64,000 bases of DNA from Arenibacter algicola (GCF_018860365.1 NZ_JAHKPO010000003.1:434001-498000), one strand, 5' to 3'. Positions 17,855-25,662 are shown, counted from the stretch's first letter. Made by a program: numbers and translations. Notes: generated from the sequence alone by a model not told the origin.

Positions 17855-18388
17855 ATGAAAAAAATAATCACAATAGCAGGGAGCAATAGTCAAAAATCTA
17901 TCAATACAAGCTTAATAACCTATACCAATAATTTATTGGAAAATGTTGATATTATTTCAGTTGACTTAAACGATTATGTTTTGCCAATTTATGGTGCTGA
18001 TTTTGAAGCTGAAAATGGTATTCCGACTACAGTTAAAAGACTAGACGAGTTATTCAATACTGCGGATGGATTTATAGTATCTCTTGCCGAACATAATGGG
18101 TCTTATGCAGCTGTATTTAAAAATACTATAGACTGGTTATCTCGTGTAAATACTAAAATATGGAGAGAGAAGCCTATGCTGTTAATGGCAACCTCGCCAG
18201 GTGGTAGAGGCGGAGCAACTGTATTGCAATCAGCAAGTGCCTACTTCCCGTTTATGGGAGCCAACATCACGGATACTTTTTCATTACCATCATTCTATAA
18301 TAATTTCAAAAACGGAGAAATTAATGATGAATGTTTGAAAGAGGACATTCATTCCAAGGTAAATAATTTTCAAATAATAATTAATTAA
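17855..18388 (+). CDS. NADPH-dependent FMN reductase family oxidoreductase
   Basis: 177 residues of flavodoxin-like fold. The phosphate-binding loop near the N-terminus is AGSNSQKSINTSL, followed by DLNDYVLPIYGADFE. FIVSLAEHNGSYAAVFKNTIDWLSRV is the characteristic FMN isoalloxazine loop of this family (usually P-x-Y-N-G/H-S), with LAEHNGS replacing TPEYNGS. Members reduce FMN, quinones or azo and nitro compounds with NAD(P)H. It sits between DoxX and the tautomerase gene. Confidence 0.88.
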   Translation: MKKIITIAGSNSQKSINTSLITYTNNLLENVDIISVDLNDYVLPIYGADFEAENGIPTTVKRLDELFNTADGFIVSLAEHNGSYAAVFKNTIDWLSRVNTKIWREKPMLLMATSPGGRGGATVLQSASAYFPFMGANITDTFSLPSFYNNFKNGEINDECLKEDIHSKVNNFQIIIN

Positions 18389-18396
18389 ATACAATT

Positions 18397-18741
18397 ATGC
18401 CACATTTTATAATAGACTCTTCAAAACAAATTGTAGAAAAGAAGTTGCCAGAAAATATCATGCAAAAAGTGTATGATGCTGCAGAATCGACCAAATTATT
18501 TCAGCCAGAAGAAATAAAAGTACGCATTAATCCTTTTCAATATTACAATACAGGAAACACAAGCGATAACTTCATCCATGTTTTTGCTAATATAATGGAA
18601 GGAAGAAATACGGAACAAAAAGCTAATCTGTCAAAACAAATTATAACAGAACTAAAAGCAATGTTTCCAGAAGTTCCCATTATTTCTATAAACATTAGAG
18701 ATTTCGATAAAGCTACGTATTGTAACAGGGAAATGGATTAA
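18397..18741 (+). CDS. 5-carboxymethyl-2-hydroxymuconate isomerase-like tautomerase
   Basis: 114 residues. The sequence MPHFIIDSSKQIV gives a catalytic N-terminal Pro after Met removal, as in the tautomerase superfamily, and length and pattern (INPFQYYNTGN, FIHVFANIMEGRNTEQKANLSKQIITEL) match the CHMI family, whose E. coli member HpaF acts in homoprotocatechuate breakdown. No other gene of that pathway is in the window, so a general keto-enol tautomerase role tied to the FMN reductase is more likely. It is the last gene of the operon, 8 bp after the reductase. Confidence 0.85.
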   Translation: MPHFIIDSSKQIVEKKLPENIMQKVYDAAESTKLFQPEEIKVRINPFQYYNTGNTSDNFIHVFANIMEGRNTEQKANLSKQIITELKAMFPEVPIISINIRDFDKATYCNREMD

Positions 18742-18744
18742 AAC

Positions 18745-19065
18745 CTAGTTCAGTATTAATGAAAAAATAATATTCTTAGCTATTGTTGAACTACCATGTA
18801 ATCTGAACATATTAGCCCACGCCAGTACCATTGAAAATCTTATAGGAATTAAAAAAATGTTATTATGGAAGTGTTGCCAAAAACCGGAGTTGTATAGCAA
18901 CTGAAATGCAATATTGGCTTTAATGCCAGCCTCTATATCGGCGGTGACTACCTTTGGGATATTCTTGCTACTTTGTATTTTTTCATTTTCTTTCTGCTTT
19001 GTGTTTGAATTACAGGCCGAGATTAGAGCAAGCATTAACACATAAATAAGCCGAAAGACTTTCAT
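18745..19065 (-). pseudogene. Truncated lipoprotein remnant
   Basis: The frame begins with a convincing lipoprotein signal (MKVFRLIYVLMLALISAC) and a charged linker, then IPKVVTADIEAGIKANIA, which looks like the start of a conserved domain. From about residue 53 the sequence turns into low-quality hydrophobic text (FQLLYNSGFWQHFHNNIFLIPIRF) with no domain character, ending 3 bp from the convergent tautomerase stop. This fits a 3' deletion that fused the gene to unrelated DNA. It could still be an expressed 106-residue lipoprotein. Confidence 0.4.
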
Positions 19066-19094
19066 TTATATGATGGATTAATGGTTGTCTTTAT

Positions 19095-19360
19095 TTACAA
19101 TAATTCTTTCGTTCTCCCAACAGGAATATTGTATACGGTTGATGGTCCTATATCCGAAACCTCATAAATCCAACCTAAACCTTTTTTCCCGATGCGTATG
19201 GTAAAAACACTATGGCATTAAAAATATGGAAGCCGGAGAAGATTTTAGGCTTGATATTGATCTTTGTTTCCATTTTATTTGGATCTACAATTTGGAAAGG
19301 TGATCGGAGGTTATTCTTGGTTCTGTTTGAATGCCAACTTAACTGATTTTGGTTTTTCAT
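19095..19360 (-). pseudogene. Frameshifted fragment of an unidentified gene
   Basis: One minus-strand frame runs from 19360 to about 19200 and encodes FQIVDPNKMETKINIKPKIFSGFHIFNAIVF. After a single shift the next frame continues as TIRIGKKGLGWIYEVSDIGPSTVYNIPVGRTKELL and stops at 19095. Both parts look protein-like and the junction near 19200-19210 suggests a one-step frameshift. No start codon with a good upstream region is visible. The parent family was not recognised, and nothing was found in 19361-19579 apart from the probable promoter of the next gene. Confidence 0.3.
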
Positions 19361-19579
19361 GGACCAGTTATCATATGTGAAGATTATATATGACTTTTTT
19401 CAATATCTACACTATAGGGTGATTTAAGTAAACCTATAGGCCACATATGCTGCGGAAATCTAATGATCTATAAAATAAATGGAAATCACTGGGCTATAAT
19501 AATAAGTAAATCAGAGGTTTTTATACCTTAGCACTTTTAAGCCAATGAATATTGGCTTTGGCAAATCAACAACGCTATT

Positions 19580-20449
19580 TTGTTACCTATTAAATGGAGT
19601 AAATCTTCCGGATTGGATTTTAAAAAGGCGGTACTTTTTATGGTCATCAGCACCTTTTCATTTGCCTTGATGAATGTTTCCGTAAAATATTTGGCCCGTA
19701 TCCCAACATTCCAAATTGTATTTTTTAGATGTTTTGGTTCGTTCGTATTGGCTACCACTTTTATTTTGGTCAAAGGGATTCCTATATTTGGTAACAAACG
19801 AAGATTAATGTTGTTAAGGGCTGGGCTCGGCTTAACGGCTATGAGTCTGTTCTTTCTTTCTCTAAAATACTTAAATGTAGGTACAGCAGTTTCATTACGC
19901 TATATAGCCCCTATTTTTGCCGCTATTTTTGCGGTTTTCCTGTTAAGGGAAAAGTTGAAAAATATTCAGTGGGTTTTCTTTCTTACGGCCTTTGCAGGGG
20001 TATTGGTTTTAAAAGGATTTGACGGCAACATTAATACCACAGGACTAACTTTAATTTTAACTGCTTCTGTTTTTAGTGGAATGGTCTACGTGGTTATTAG
20101 AAAAATTGGAGTTTCAGATCATCCTGCAGTTGTAGTAAATTATTTTATGTTTGTAGGAACCGTTATAGGCGGACTTTTGGCTATTGCCGTTTGGGTACGG
20201 CCTATGGGTTACGAATGGGTATTTTTACTACTGTTGGGTGTCTTTGGTTTCATGGGGCAATTATATATGACCAAGGCATTTCAAATTGCAAAAACAAACC
20301 TTGTTGCCCCATTAAAATATATTGAAGTGATTTTTACAATTTCCATTGGTGTTTTATGGTTCAGTGAGGCGTATACTATTTATAGTTTCATAGGGCTATT
20401 TATGATCATTTCGGCTTTGGTGTTGAACACTTTGGTGAAGAAGGATTAA
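19580..20449 (+). CDS. EamA/DMT-superfamily transporter
   Basis: 289 residues with ten predicted helices in two EamA repeats (first: FSFALMNVSVKYLARIPTFQIVFFRCFGS; second: VVVNYFMFVGTVIGGLL...APLKYIEVIFTISIGVLWFSEAYT). It is typical of inner-membrane metabolite exporters; the substrate is unknown. No in-frame ATG precedes the first helix. The start is therefore TTG at 19580 or, perhaps better, TTG at 19613 (MDFKKAVLFMV). It precedes the TPP riboswitch by 150 bp but lies upstream of it, so it is not under its control. Confidence 0.85.
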   Translation: MLPIKWSKSSGLDFKKAVLFMVISTFSFALMNVSVKYLARIPTFQIVFFRCFGSFVLATTFILVKGIPIFGNKRRLMLLRAGLGLTAMSLFFLSLKYLNVGTAVSLRYIAPIFAAIFAVFLLREKLKNIQWVFFLTAFAGVLVLKGFDGNINTTGLTLILTASVFSGMVYVVIRKIGVSDHPAVVVNYFMFVGTVIGGLLAIAVWVRPMGYEWVFLLLLGVFGFMGQLYMTKAFQIAKTNLVAPLKYIEVIFTISIGVLWFSEAYTIYSFIGLFMIISALVLNTLVKKD

Positions 20450-20581
20450 ATATCCGCGTTTCGCAACCTTGATGATAGAAGTATATAGTTATAATTTCAC
20501 TTACAAATGGGATTATCTAGCTTATGAGTCTTCTTTTTTAAATACATATCTAAAAATAGACTACAAATCGCAAATAAGTTT

Positions 20582-20589
20582 TAGCTTTG
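20582..20589 (+). promoter_or_regulatory. -7 promoter box of the TPP-controlled operon
   Basis: TAGCTTTG is an exact match to the Bacteroidota -7 consensus TAnnTTTG, ending 11 bp before the riboswitch. No clear TTG at the -33 position was found. Transcription would begin just ahead of the aptamer. Confidence 0.55.
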
Positions 20590-20598
20590 TTTTTGAAA

Positions 20599-20686
20599 TG
20601 GGGTGCTTGCCATTAAGGGTGGGCTGAGATGATACCCAGGAGTTTTGGCTCCGAACCTGATCCGGATAATGCCGGCGTAGGGATTT
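20599..20686 (+). promoter_or_regulatory. TPP riboswitch (THI element)
   Basis: The conserved aptamer cores are all present in order: GGGGTGC at 20600, GGGCTGAGAT with the ACCC partner at 20632-20638, then GAACCTGATCCGGATAATGCC and GGCGTAGGGA ending near 20683. This is the canonical thiamine-pyrophosphate aptamer. The start codon of pnuT follows about 75 bp later, so control of translation or early termination is expected, with high TPP switching off thiamine import. No obvious T-tract terminator lies between, which favours translational control. Confidence 0.95.
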
Positions 20687-20759
20687 TAGTTCGATGTTGC
20701 ACCACTGCAAGTCGGTACTTTCTTCATCTTCCCATTTCATAAATAAAGTTAGGGAATCG

Positions 20760-21362
20760 ATGGAGAATTTTTTTACATACCTTACATGGTTGCAGGCATT
20801 GGGAACAGTCCTTGGAGTAGCGCAAGTGCTTTTGGCAAGGAATAATAATATCCACAACTATTTATTTGGAATTGTTTCCATACTAATTGGCATTTGGGTA
20901 CTATACCAAACTAAACTGTATGCGGATATCGTACTCCATCTATACTATTTGTTCATGAGTATTTACGGTTGGCTTTATTGGAAGTATGGTAGGCAAAAAG
21001 AAGAAACCCCTATTACTTACTCGGATAAAACAGAACAAATAAAGGCGGTTGGGATTGTGATTGCCTGTTTTGCTCTGATGGTCTATTGGTTAAGGTTTTA
21101 TACCAATTCGGATGTCCCTATCTGGGATGCGGCTGTAAGTGCCTTTGCCTGGGCCGGAATGTGGCTCATGGCAAAAAGAAAGATGGAGAACTGGATCTAC
21201 TTAAATATTAGTAATATTATTTCAATTCCCTTGCTCTTGTACAAAGACCTTTATATTTATGCGGGCTTGACCATTTTCTTGTTTATAGTGGGGACGTCGG
21301 GATATTTTAAATGGAGAAAATTAATTATAGATGACACAAGTGGACAACCTGCACAAGCTTAG
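20760..21362 (+). CDS. pnuT: PnuC-family transporter, probable thiamine transporter PnuT
   Basis: 200 residues starting at ATG 20760 (MENFFTYLTWLQALGTVLG). It has seven predicted helices and the PnuC signatures NNIHNYLFGIVSILIGIWVLYQTKLYADIVLHLYYLFMSIYGWLYW. The family imports vitamin precursors by facilitated diffusion, followed by intracellular phosphorylation: PnuC takes nicotinamide riboside and PnuT thiamine. The TPP riboswitch immediately upstream assigns it to thiamine. No thiamine kinase is adjacent. The last 32 bp overlap the next gene, so the two are translationally linked. Confidence 0.92.
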   Translation: MENFFTYLTWLQALGTVLGVAQVLLARNNNIHNYLFGIVSILIGIWVLYQTKLYADIVLHLYYLFMSIYGWLYWKYGRQKEETPITYSDKTEQIKAVGIVIACFALMVYWLRFYTNSDVPIWDAAVSAFAWAGMWLMAKRKMENWIYLNISNIISIPLLLYKDLYIYAGLTIFLFIVGTSGYFKWRKLIIDDTSGQPAQA

Positions 21363-22347
21363 AAGACTAAATTGGGGAGTTGATGTATTTCCACAAGATG
21401 TTTTGGATTGGATCAACAATGAAAACCTATGGAACATATGGGTTCCTAAAACTTATGGAGGTTTGGAACTATCCCTAACAGAGGGACTGTCCAGGATTAG
21501 GGCATTGGCCATGATTGATGCCAGCTTGGGATGGACCATCACCCTATGTAGCGGAGCCAATTATTTCATAGGCAACTTACAGCCGTCCAAGGCCCAGGAA
21601 ATTTTTATGAAGGCAGGAGTCTCCCCTTGTTTGGGAGGAAGCGGAGGGGTTTTTGGTACGGCTGAAATGGTTGATGACCAATACAGAATTTCTGGAAAAT
21701 GGCGCTATGCCACTGGCGCTCCCTACCTCACACATTTTACATTGAATGCGGAAATTTTGGAGAATGGTATGCAATTACGTAATGATGACGGGTCGCCAAG
21801 GGTACGGTCATTTGTGATTCCGAAAGATGCGGTGCAGATAATTGAAGACTGGAATACCATGGGCCTTCAAGCTACCGCCACCCATTCTTTTGCCGTTAAA
21901 GGTTATATGGCCCATAAGAGCTGTAGTTTTAGCTATAATGATCGCTATCTGCCTCACCCTATTTTTAAAATTCCCTTTGCTCTTTTTGCCGATTTAACAC
22001 TTTGGATAAATTATATTGGTATAGCCGAACATTTATTGGAAGAAGCCCGTGCCGATATAGATAAAGGGAAGTTGAATGTTTTGGAAAATATTATTCTAGA
22101 GTCCGATCGTAAAATATTCCTATACGCCAGTGAAATTGAGAAAAGGATTATTGAAAAAAGAGATTTTGAGGAGGGTTATTTGGAAGGCATACACAATGTG
22201 GCTGTAATATCCGTGAAAGGAATTTCTAGGAATATAATAGAAATCTTCCCAAGTTTGGGTGTGAAGGCGAGTACAAAGGGCCATAAGTTAAACCAAATTT
22301 TCTGTGATTATTTTACGGCCACCCAACACCACATTTTTACAAAGTAG
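21331..22347 (+). CDS. Acyl-CoA dehydrogenase-like flavoprotein (group D monooxygenase-like) in the TPP operon
   Basis: 338 residues, shorter than classical acyl-CoA dehydrogenases (about 380). The N-terminal half has WVPKTYGGLELSLTEGLSRIRALAMIDASLGWTITL, the middle strand domain ISGKWRYATGAPYLTHFTLNAEIL, and the C-terminus ends in CDYFTATQHHIFTK, reminiscent of the Acyl-CoA_dh_2 end (T-A-T-Q-H) of DszC/HsaA-like flavin monooxygenases. No catalytic Glu motif (YEGT) is seen. Its overlap with pnuT places it under the TPP riboswitch, so a role in salvage or oxidation of a thiamine-related compound is plausible but unproven. Confidence 0.75.
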   Translation: MTQVDNLHKLRRLNWGVDVFPQDVLDWINNENLWNIWVPKTYGGLELSLTEGLSRIRALAMIDASLGWTITLCSGANYFIGNLQPSKAQEIFMKAGVSPCLGGSGGVFGTAEMVDDQYRISGKWRYATGAPYLTHFTLNAEILENGMQLRNDDGSPRVRSFVIPKDAVQIIEDWNTMGLQATATHSFAVKGYMAHKSCSFSYNDRYLPHPIFKIPFALFADLTLWINYIGIAEHLLEEARADIDKGKLNVLENIILESDRKIFLYASEIEKRIIEKRDFEEGYLEGIHNVAVISVKGISRNIIEIFPSLGVKASTKGHKLNQIFCDYFTATQHHIFTK

Positions 22348-22443
22348 TTGAACTAGTTGTAACGAATATTCATGTTTCAAGGGTTTTGTGTGATTTTGAA
22401 TATTATTTTAGAACTAATCCCATTAGTAATATAAATGTTTTGC

Positions 22444-22614
22444 CTAATTCTTTTGTAGAGCCACGAGTTCCTCCAAGGTTTCCTGAGCTTCTACATATTT
22501 TTTGTCGCTTTCAGACCGGTTGATGCTGGAAAGTGTGTGCCACTCCTTCATAAGTCCGTTGTATTTTTCTTGAAGCTTTTCTTCCTTGGATTTGTTTTTG
22601 AATATTCCGAACAT
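22444..22614 (-). CDS. Lacal_2735-family small protein
   Basis: 56 residues, MFGIFKNKSKEEKLQEKYNGL.., a highly charged coiled-coil-like helix containing LMKEWHTLSSINRSESDKKYVEAQETLEEL. This matches the flavobacterial Lacal_2735 (DUF6435-type) family in length, MFG-x-FK start and S-x-x-(N)-R-x-x-SD-x-KY motif. Its function is unknown. The start lies 2 bp after the glutathione peroxidase stop, so it ends the stress operon and is translated from the same message. Confidence 0.8.
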   Translation of the reverse strand: MFGIFKNKSKEEKLQEKYNGLMKEWHTLSSINRSESDKKYVEAQETLEELVALQKN

Positions 22615-22616
22615 GA

Positions 22617-23159
22617 CTAATTTTTTAAGTGTTGAGTAATTTTAGAACTCATGGGGTTGGTGTTGGAAAAAAAATAATCCACCAAACTACCTCTTTCGTC
22701 CACGAGATATTTTTGAAAATTCCATTTTACAGAAGAATTTTTAAGGCCATTTACAGCTTTGTTTGTAAGCCAACTGTATAAAGGATGTTGGTTTTTTCCT
22801 TTAACATCGATTTTTTCGGTTATTAGGAATTTTACCCCATAATTTACTTCACAAAATGTCTCAATTTCGGCAGCGGTACCTGGTTCTTGGCCTCCAAATT
22901 GATTACAGGGCAATCCAATAACTACTAAATTGTTTTTATAAGAATCTTGTAGTTCCTGTAATTGCTTGTATTGGGGGGTAAAGCCACATTTTGAAGCCAC
23001 ATTTACAAATAGGATATGCATGCCCTCAAAGTCTTTCAAATAAATGGGGCTGCCACTTAAGCTATTTATTTTGATATCATATATAGATTGCAAATCCATC
23101 TTTTCCTTGGGTTTGGAACTAGTGAATAAGGTTGCGGCAAATGTTTTGAGAGGATTCAT
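22617..23159 (-). CDS. Glutathione peroxidase-family thiol peroxidase
   Basis: 180 residues. Peroxidatic Cys58 sits in NVASKCGFTPQY; the catalytic Gln is in LPCNQFGGQEPG (85-94) and Trp146 in WNF. Bacterial Cys-type GPx enzymes usually run on thioredoxin and reduce hydrogen peroxide and lipid peroxides. A hydrophobic N-terminus (MNPLKTFAATLF) is short for a signal peptide; M21 (MDLQSIYDI) is a possible alternative start giving the standard length. It lies 3 bp after the SDR gene and 2 bp before the Lacal_2735 gene. Confidence 0.92.
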   Translation of the reverse strand: MNPLKTFAATLFTSSKPKEKMDLQSIYDIKINSLSGSPIYLKDFEGMHILFVNVASKCGFTPQYKQLQELQDSYKNNLVVIGLPCNQFGGQEPGTAAEIETFCEVNYGVKFLITEKIDVKGKNQHPLYSWLTNKAVNGLKNSSVKWNFQKYLVDERGSLVDYFFSNTNPMSSKITQHLKN

Positions 23160-23162
23160 ACA

Positions 23163-23846
23163 TTATATTTTAAAAGTTACAATTCCATAGTCCATTTCAA
23201 ATATTTGACCTGAGATCGAAGATGCTTTTTCAGACAATAGAAATTCGGCCATTTCCGCTACTTCCTTGGGGTTTAGGAAATTCTTTAAGGGATGACGCTC
23301 TTTAATATTTTCGATCATCTTATCATTGCGCAGAAGTTTCGAAGCCAATTGGGTATCCGTAACAGTTGGTGCAATGGCATTAATACGTATGTTGGGTGCC
23401 AATTCCGCACCAAGGGATTTTACCAAACCTTCCACGCCGGATTTGGCTGCAGCAATACTGGCATGGTAGGGCATTCCTAATTTGGAGGCCACAGTGCTAA
23501 AAAGTAAAATAGAGGGGCGATCAGCCTTTTTGAGCACATCCAAATACTTTTGCATGGCCTTTACGGCCCCAATAACGTTGATTTCATAATCTTCCCTAAA
23601 GTCCTCTAAACTTAAACGTGCAAAAGGTTTTAAATTAATACTTCCGGGACAGTATACTAAGGCATCCATGGCCGTAATTTCCGGTAAATCGTCACTAAGA
23701 ATATCAACATTATAATGTGTTAGGTTGGCGTGGGTATATTCGGGCGCCGACCTACTAAGGTTGATTACTTTTTGGGAATCCACCATATTACCTACAATAG
23801 CCTTACCTATTCCTTTACTGCCTCCTACAATGACTATTGTCTTCAT
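23163..23846 (-). CDS. Short-chain dehydrogenase/reductase lacking the catalytic Tyr
   Basis: 227 residues, Rossmann fold. The cofactor loop is VGGSKGIGKA (6-15), then YNVDIL and ALVYCPGSINL in place of NNAG. The usual catalytic block Y-x3-K appears as PYHASIAAAKSGVEGL: Lys is kept but the Tyr position holds Ile. IRINAIAPTVTDTQLASKLL and a normal C-terminus follow. The enzyme may bind NAD(P) without standard SDR catalysis, or use the displaced Tyr. It sits in the folE/GPx operon beside a CarH-like regulator. Confidence 0.85.
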   Translation of the reverse strand: MKTIVIVGGSKGIGKAIVGNMVDSQKVINLSRSAPEYTHANLTHYNVDILSDDLPEITAMDALVYCPGSINLKPFARLSLEDFREDYEINVIGAVKAMQKYLDVLKKADRPSILLFSTVASKLGMPYHASIAAAKSGVEGLVKSLGAELAPNIRINAIAPTVTDTQLASKLLRNDKMIENIKERHPLKNFLNPKEVAEMAEFLLSEKASSISGQIFEMDYGIVTFKI

Positions 23847-23860
23847 TTTTTTTAATGGTC

Positions 23861-24091
23861 TTAGATATTGGTAACCAAATGTTTGCCCTTTAACCTTTTT
23901 TCTACTTTACGTTTTATAGCGGTTAAACGCTTCATGATATCCATAATCTTATCATCCTTCTTACTTTTATAAATTTCATTCAAGCCCAAGATCAGTTCTT
24001 TTGCCTTTCTTGAAATTTCAATTCTGTCGCTTGTTGAAAGTGATCTTAATTTCCTTTGCTCAAATTCCAATGCTTCGTTGATGAGGTCCAT
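23861..24091 (-). CDS. Small conserved-looking charged protein, function unknown
   Basis: 76 residues, all-helical and basic (MDLINEALEFEQRKLRSLSTSDRIEISRKAKELILGLNEIYKSKKDDKIMDIMKRLTAIKRKVEKRLKG). No signal peptide or known motif. It is kept as real because it fits between folE (5-bp gap) and the SDR gene (15-bp gap) in the same operon, and its amino-acid composition is normal for coding sequence. No family was recognised. Confidence 0.7.
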   Translation of the reverse strand: MDLINEALEFEQRKLRSLSTSDRIEISRKAKELILGLNEIYKSKKDDKIMDIMKRLTAIKRKVEKRLKGKHLVTNI

Positions 24092-24095
24092 AATT

Positions 24096-24794
24096 TTAGT
24101 GTTTAATGTAGTTTTGTAATTCTGCTATTTTTGATGGAGTATTAAATTTTCCTCCGTAATAGGAGGTTACGGTTGCGGATGTTTCATCTTTAATGCCCCT
24201 TGAAGACACACACAGGTGTTTGGCATCTATAATTACCGCAACGTCGTCAGTGCCCAAAATATCTTTCAAATCTTCTGCGATTTGATTGGTAAGGCGTTCC
24301 TGTACCTGTGGCCTTTTTGCGTAGTACTGTACAATTCTATTCAACTTGGACAAACCTATTACTTTTCCCGAGGAGATATAAGCTACATGGGCTTTCCCTA
24401 TTATCGGTACAAAATGATGTTCGCAGTTGGAATAGAAGGAAATATTCTTTTCCACCAACATTTGATTGTACTGATATTTATTGTCGAATAATGCTATTTT
24501 TGGCTTGTTTGCCGGATTTAATCCAGAGAAAATCTCATCGATGTACATCTTGGCAACTCGCTCTGGAGTACCTTTCAGGGAATCGTCTGTAAGATCCAAT
24601 CCCATTACGTCCATAATTTCCTCAAATAATAGGGCAATACGCTGCTTTTTCTCGGAGTCCGACAGTTTAAAGGCATCCGGTTTCATTGGGGTTTCCAAAC
24701 CTGTATATAGATGGTCGTCACCAATTTCCCCATGGCTAAATCCATTTAATTTATGGCCATTCTTATTATTAGTAGTTAAGGTTTCTATGTTCAT
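24096..24794 (-). CDS. folE: GTP cyclohydrolase I
   Basis: 232 residues. Zinc ligands are visible as Cys124 and His127 (NCEHHFVP) and Cys195 (HLCVSSRG). The family blocks GTPERVAKMYIDEIFSGL, GKVIGLSKLNRIVQYYAKRPQVQERLTNQI and SSRGIKDETSATVTSYYGG are complete. The enzyme converts GTP to 7,8-dihydroneopterin triphosphate, the first step of tetrahydrofolate and pterin synthesis. Its place beside TIGR03643, an SDR and a CarH-like regulator suggests an extra pterin supply, for instance for photolyase antenna or pterin-dependent hydroxylases; that link is inference. It may be a paralogue of a housekeeping copy elsewhere. Confidence 0.96.
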   Translation of the reverse strand: MNIETLTTNNKNGHKLNGFSHGEIGDDHLYTGLETPMKPDAFKLSDSEKKQRIALLFEEIMDVMGLDLTDDSLKGTPERVAKMYIDEIFSGLNPANKPKIALFDNKYQYNQMLVEKNISFYSNCEHHFVPIIGKAHVAYISSGKVIGLSKLNRIVQYYAKRPQVQERLTNQIAEDLKDILGTDDVAVIIDAKHLCVSSRGIKDETSATVTSYYGGKFNTPSKIAELQNYIKH

Positions 24795-24848
24795 AAAATC
24801 TTTTTTATGTGCTGTACTTATGTACTCATACTATAAGTCAAAGCAACG

Positions 24849-25121
24849 TTATCGTTTTGAAATTGAGTTATTTGAAATCTGTTTTTGTCGAGAACATTTA
24901 AAGCGCCCTTGTTCAAAAGTCCTTAATTTTTGGTGTTTGGTGGCACGTCCTTGTACACGTTGGCGCCACATTTTAAAACTACTTGGTCTCATTTCCCGGC
25001 GCATAAGCTTAATGACTTCTTGTTCGGGCATAGAGAACTGATAGGTAATGGCTTCAAATGGGGTTCTGTCTTCCCATGCCATTTCAATAATACGGTCAAT
25101 ATCTTTTTCGCCTAAATTCAT
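24849..25121 (-). CDS. TIGR03643-family protein
   Basis: 90 residues beginning MNLGEKDIDRIIEMAWEDRTPFEAITYQFSMPEQEVIKLMRREMRPSSFKMWRQRVQGRATKH, an almost textbook match to the TIGR03643 (DUF2805) family as I recall it. The E-x-x-V-I-x-L-M-R-x-x-M segment resembles a small helix-turn-helix. The family is typically encoded near cryptochrome/photolyase and DUF2256 genes. Its start overlaps the preceding gene by 4 bp (25118-25121). The C-terminal extension after about residue 70 is variable. Confidence 0.88.
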   Translation of the reverse strand: MNLGEKDIDRIIEMAWEDRTPFEAITYQFSMPEQEVIKLMRREMRPSSFKMWRQRVQGRATKHQKLRTFEQGRFKCSRQKQISNNSISKR

Positions 25122-25549
25122 TTAAAATTTAAAAAATCATATTTAGATTCATATCTCGCTTTTAGTTTTATCAACTTATGTAGAAAAGGTTTACTATTAT
25201 CAAAGCTTTCATCCTTTCTGAACCTGATAAATCGTCCTTGGGCATATAGACTGCTATAGTCACCTTTATATATTACCAATTGATAATATGGAATTACCCA
25301 AGTGAAATTGGTAAATCCTTTAATTATTCCCACTAGTATTCCCAGGGGGCGCAATTCTATATTGGCATAAGTAGCATCAAAAATACTGTTGAGATAATCT
25401 TTCATATTTTCACTGGATTCCTCTATGACCATTTTTTTAGAAACCGTACCTTTCATTTTAATGGTTTTTATAAAGCTGAAAGGTTTCCCAACCAGATCGT
25501 TTATAAGTAGGGAAGTATCGTTATTTCTATGTGTGGTATCTATAATCAT
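25118..25549 (-). CDS. Conserved hypothetical protein heading the folE operon
   Basis: 143 residues without signal peptide. It is beta-rich in the middle (GKPFSFIKTIKMKGTVSKKMVIEES, ANIELRPLGILVGIIKGFTNFTWVIPYYQLVIYKGDYSSLYAQGRFIRF). No family was recognised. It is translationally coupled to the TIGR03643 gene by a 4-bp overlap and stands first behind a strong candidate promoter with the 30-bp inverted repeat at 25582. It is therefore probably co-induced with folE and the oxidative-stress genes. Confidence 0.75.
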   Translation of the reverse strand: MIIDTTHRNNDTSLLINDLVGKPFSFIKTIKMKGTVSKKMVIEESSENMKDYLNSIFDATYANIELRPLGILVGIIKGFTNFTWVIPYYQLVIYKGDYSSLYAQGRFIRFRKDESFDNSKPFLHKLIKLKARYESKYDFLNFK

Positions 25550-25568
25550 CTTTCTTCTGAACTCTTCT

Positions 25569-25611
25569 CAAAGTTACATAATGTTTAAGAGTTTTTAAAA
25601 TAAGTTAAACA
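25569..25611 (-). promoter_or_regulatory. Promoter with TGTTTAA-N16-TTAAACA operator, folE operon
   Basis: In minus reading, TGTTTAA and TTAAACA (plus coordinates 25605-25611 and 25582-25588) form a perfect 7-bp inverted repeat with a 16-bp spacer, followed after 5 bp by TAACTTTG (25569-25576), an exact TAnnTTTG -7 box. The start codon at 25549 lies 20 bp further. The same arrangement, with the same distances, stands before the TetR gene. The bound factor is unknown; the CarH-like protein at 29394 is the first candidate. Confidence 0.65.
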
Positions 25612-25662
25612 GTTTTGGATTCTATTTTCCTATGATGGTATAGGCTATGGTTATAGAAAATA

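Noticed and set aside
22413-22427. ACTAAT-CCC-ATTAGT hairpin after the Lacal_2735 gene as the terminator of the stress operon
   Set aside because: Six base pairs, 3-nt loop and no proper T-run; may form but not supported as a terminator.
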